DNA of 64,000 nt, from the NCBI RefSeq assembly GCF_018069625.1, contig NZ_CP072941.1, positions 3,410,001-3,474,000 of the forward strand. Direction: 5' to 3'. A model generated the notes under the pieces. That model saw nothing but the letters and a program-made list of their open reading frames with translations, had not been told where the DNA came from and ran no database searches. Position 1 is the stretch's first letter. The number at the start of each line of letters is the position of its first letter. Shown here piece by piece: positions 63,899 to 64,000 of the stretch. The stretch is from Streptomyces yatensis. Its GTDB lineage: Bacteria; Actinomycetota; Actinomycetes; Streptomycetales; Streptomycetaceae. The translations under genes and the position numbers were made by a program.

Positions 63899-64000
63899 CA
63901 GCGCGGGCAGAAGTAGCTGGAGCGGTTCATCCAGGGGCGGCGGCGCATCGCGGTGCCGCAGCGGCGGCACGGCTCGTCCTCGCGGCCGTAGGCGTCCAGG
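63814..64000 (-). CDS. mutM: Formamidopyrimidine-DNA glycosylase, C-terminal end
   Basis: Only the end of this gene is in the window. The zinc finger is clear: [17 protein letters not shown] then YFCPRCQ, the four-Cys finger of Fpg/Nei that contacts DNA. About 26 residues follow the last Cys before TAG at 63816-63814. It removes 8-oxoguanine. The order smc-acyP-mutM matches S. coelicolor. Confidence 0.88.
   Translation of the reverse strand, partial: LDAYGREDEPCRRCGTAMRRRPWMNRSSYFCPRCQRPPRPAIAARPSSRPAVSPLSARTVS

Overview
This window is a conserved core segment of a Streptomyces chromosome. The evidence is the very high G+C content, GTG and TTG starts with AGGAG-type ribosome binding sites, and a gene order matching the well-known Streptomyces block that runs from the putrescine/GABA catabolic genes through cdsA-frr-pyrH-tsf-rpsB, whiG, dprA-comM-yraN, the four-gene signal peptidase cluster, rplS-trmD-rimM-khpA-rpsP, ffh, glnD-glnK-amtB, nsdA, ftsY, glcP, smc and acyP to mutM. 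Relative to S. coelicolor, where several of these have familiar locus numbers (whiG SCO5621, nsdA SCO5582, smc SCO5577), the segment is written in reverse. Most housekeeping genes lie on the minus strand and, by that synteny, point away from oriC. No rRNA, tRNA, CRISPR array, prophage, transposase or large biosynthetic cluster was seen.

Layout. 1-3.2 kb: amine catabolism (aldehyde dehydrogenase, Lrp regulator, class III aminotransferase). 3.3-8.5 kb: a PucR regulator divergent from a sodium:solute symporter and a benzoylformate-decarboxylase-like ThDP enzyme. 8.6-11.8 kb: a small ABC-type pair and a LOG-family protein. 11.9-15.8 kb: a thiamine-type ABC importer under a clear TPP riboswitch. 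15.9-21.7 kb: rlmN, cdsA, frr, pyrH, tsf, rpsB. 22-28.4 kb: an M23 peptidase-like ORF, a TetR regulator, whiG, and the coupled yraN-comM-dprA set. 28.4-35.5 kb: a NUDIX protein, four type I signal peptidases, and the rplS-trmD-rimM-khpA-rpsP translation genes. 35.7-39.1 kb: a SprT-like protein, an archaeal/eukaryal-type prolyl-tRNA synthetase and a methyltransferase. 39.1-47.1 kb: ffh, the nitrogen-signalling operon amtB-glnK-glnD with a GlnR box, and the developmental repressor nsdA. 47.5-53.7 kb: a Prim-Pol-like protein, ftsY, a two-component pair interrupted by repeat DNA, and two small genes. 53.8-64 kb: an LLM oxidoreductase, the glucose permease glcP, smc, a coiled-coil microprotein, acylphosphatase, a secreted CAP protein, an HxlR regulator and the end of mutM.

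Most of the window serves growth-linked functions: translation, phospholipid synthesis, protein export (ffh, ftsY, sipWXYZ), chromosome organisation (smc) and nutrient uptake (ammonium, glucose, thiamine). whiG and nsdA are the developmental genes. The points most worth a second look are an Smc protein with about 340 extra residues inside its hinge, a strand-biased octamer (CCGTAAGG) far more frequent than composition predicts, an M23 ORF that reads through an entire antisense TetR gene, a long out-of-frame overlap between sipX and sipY, and several small repeat or palindrome clusters near promoters.
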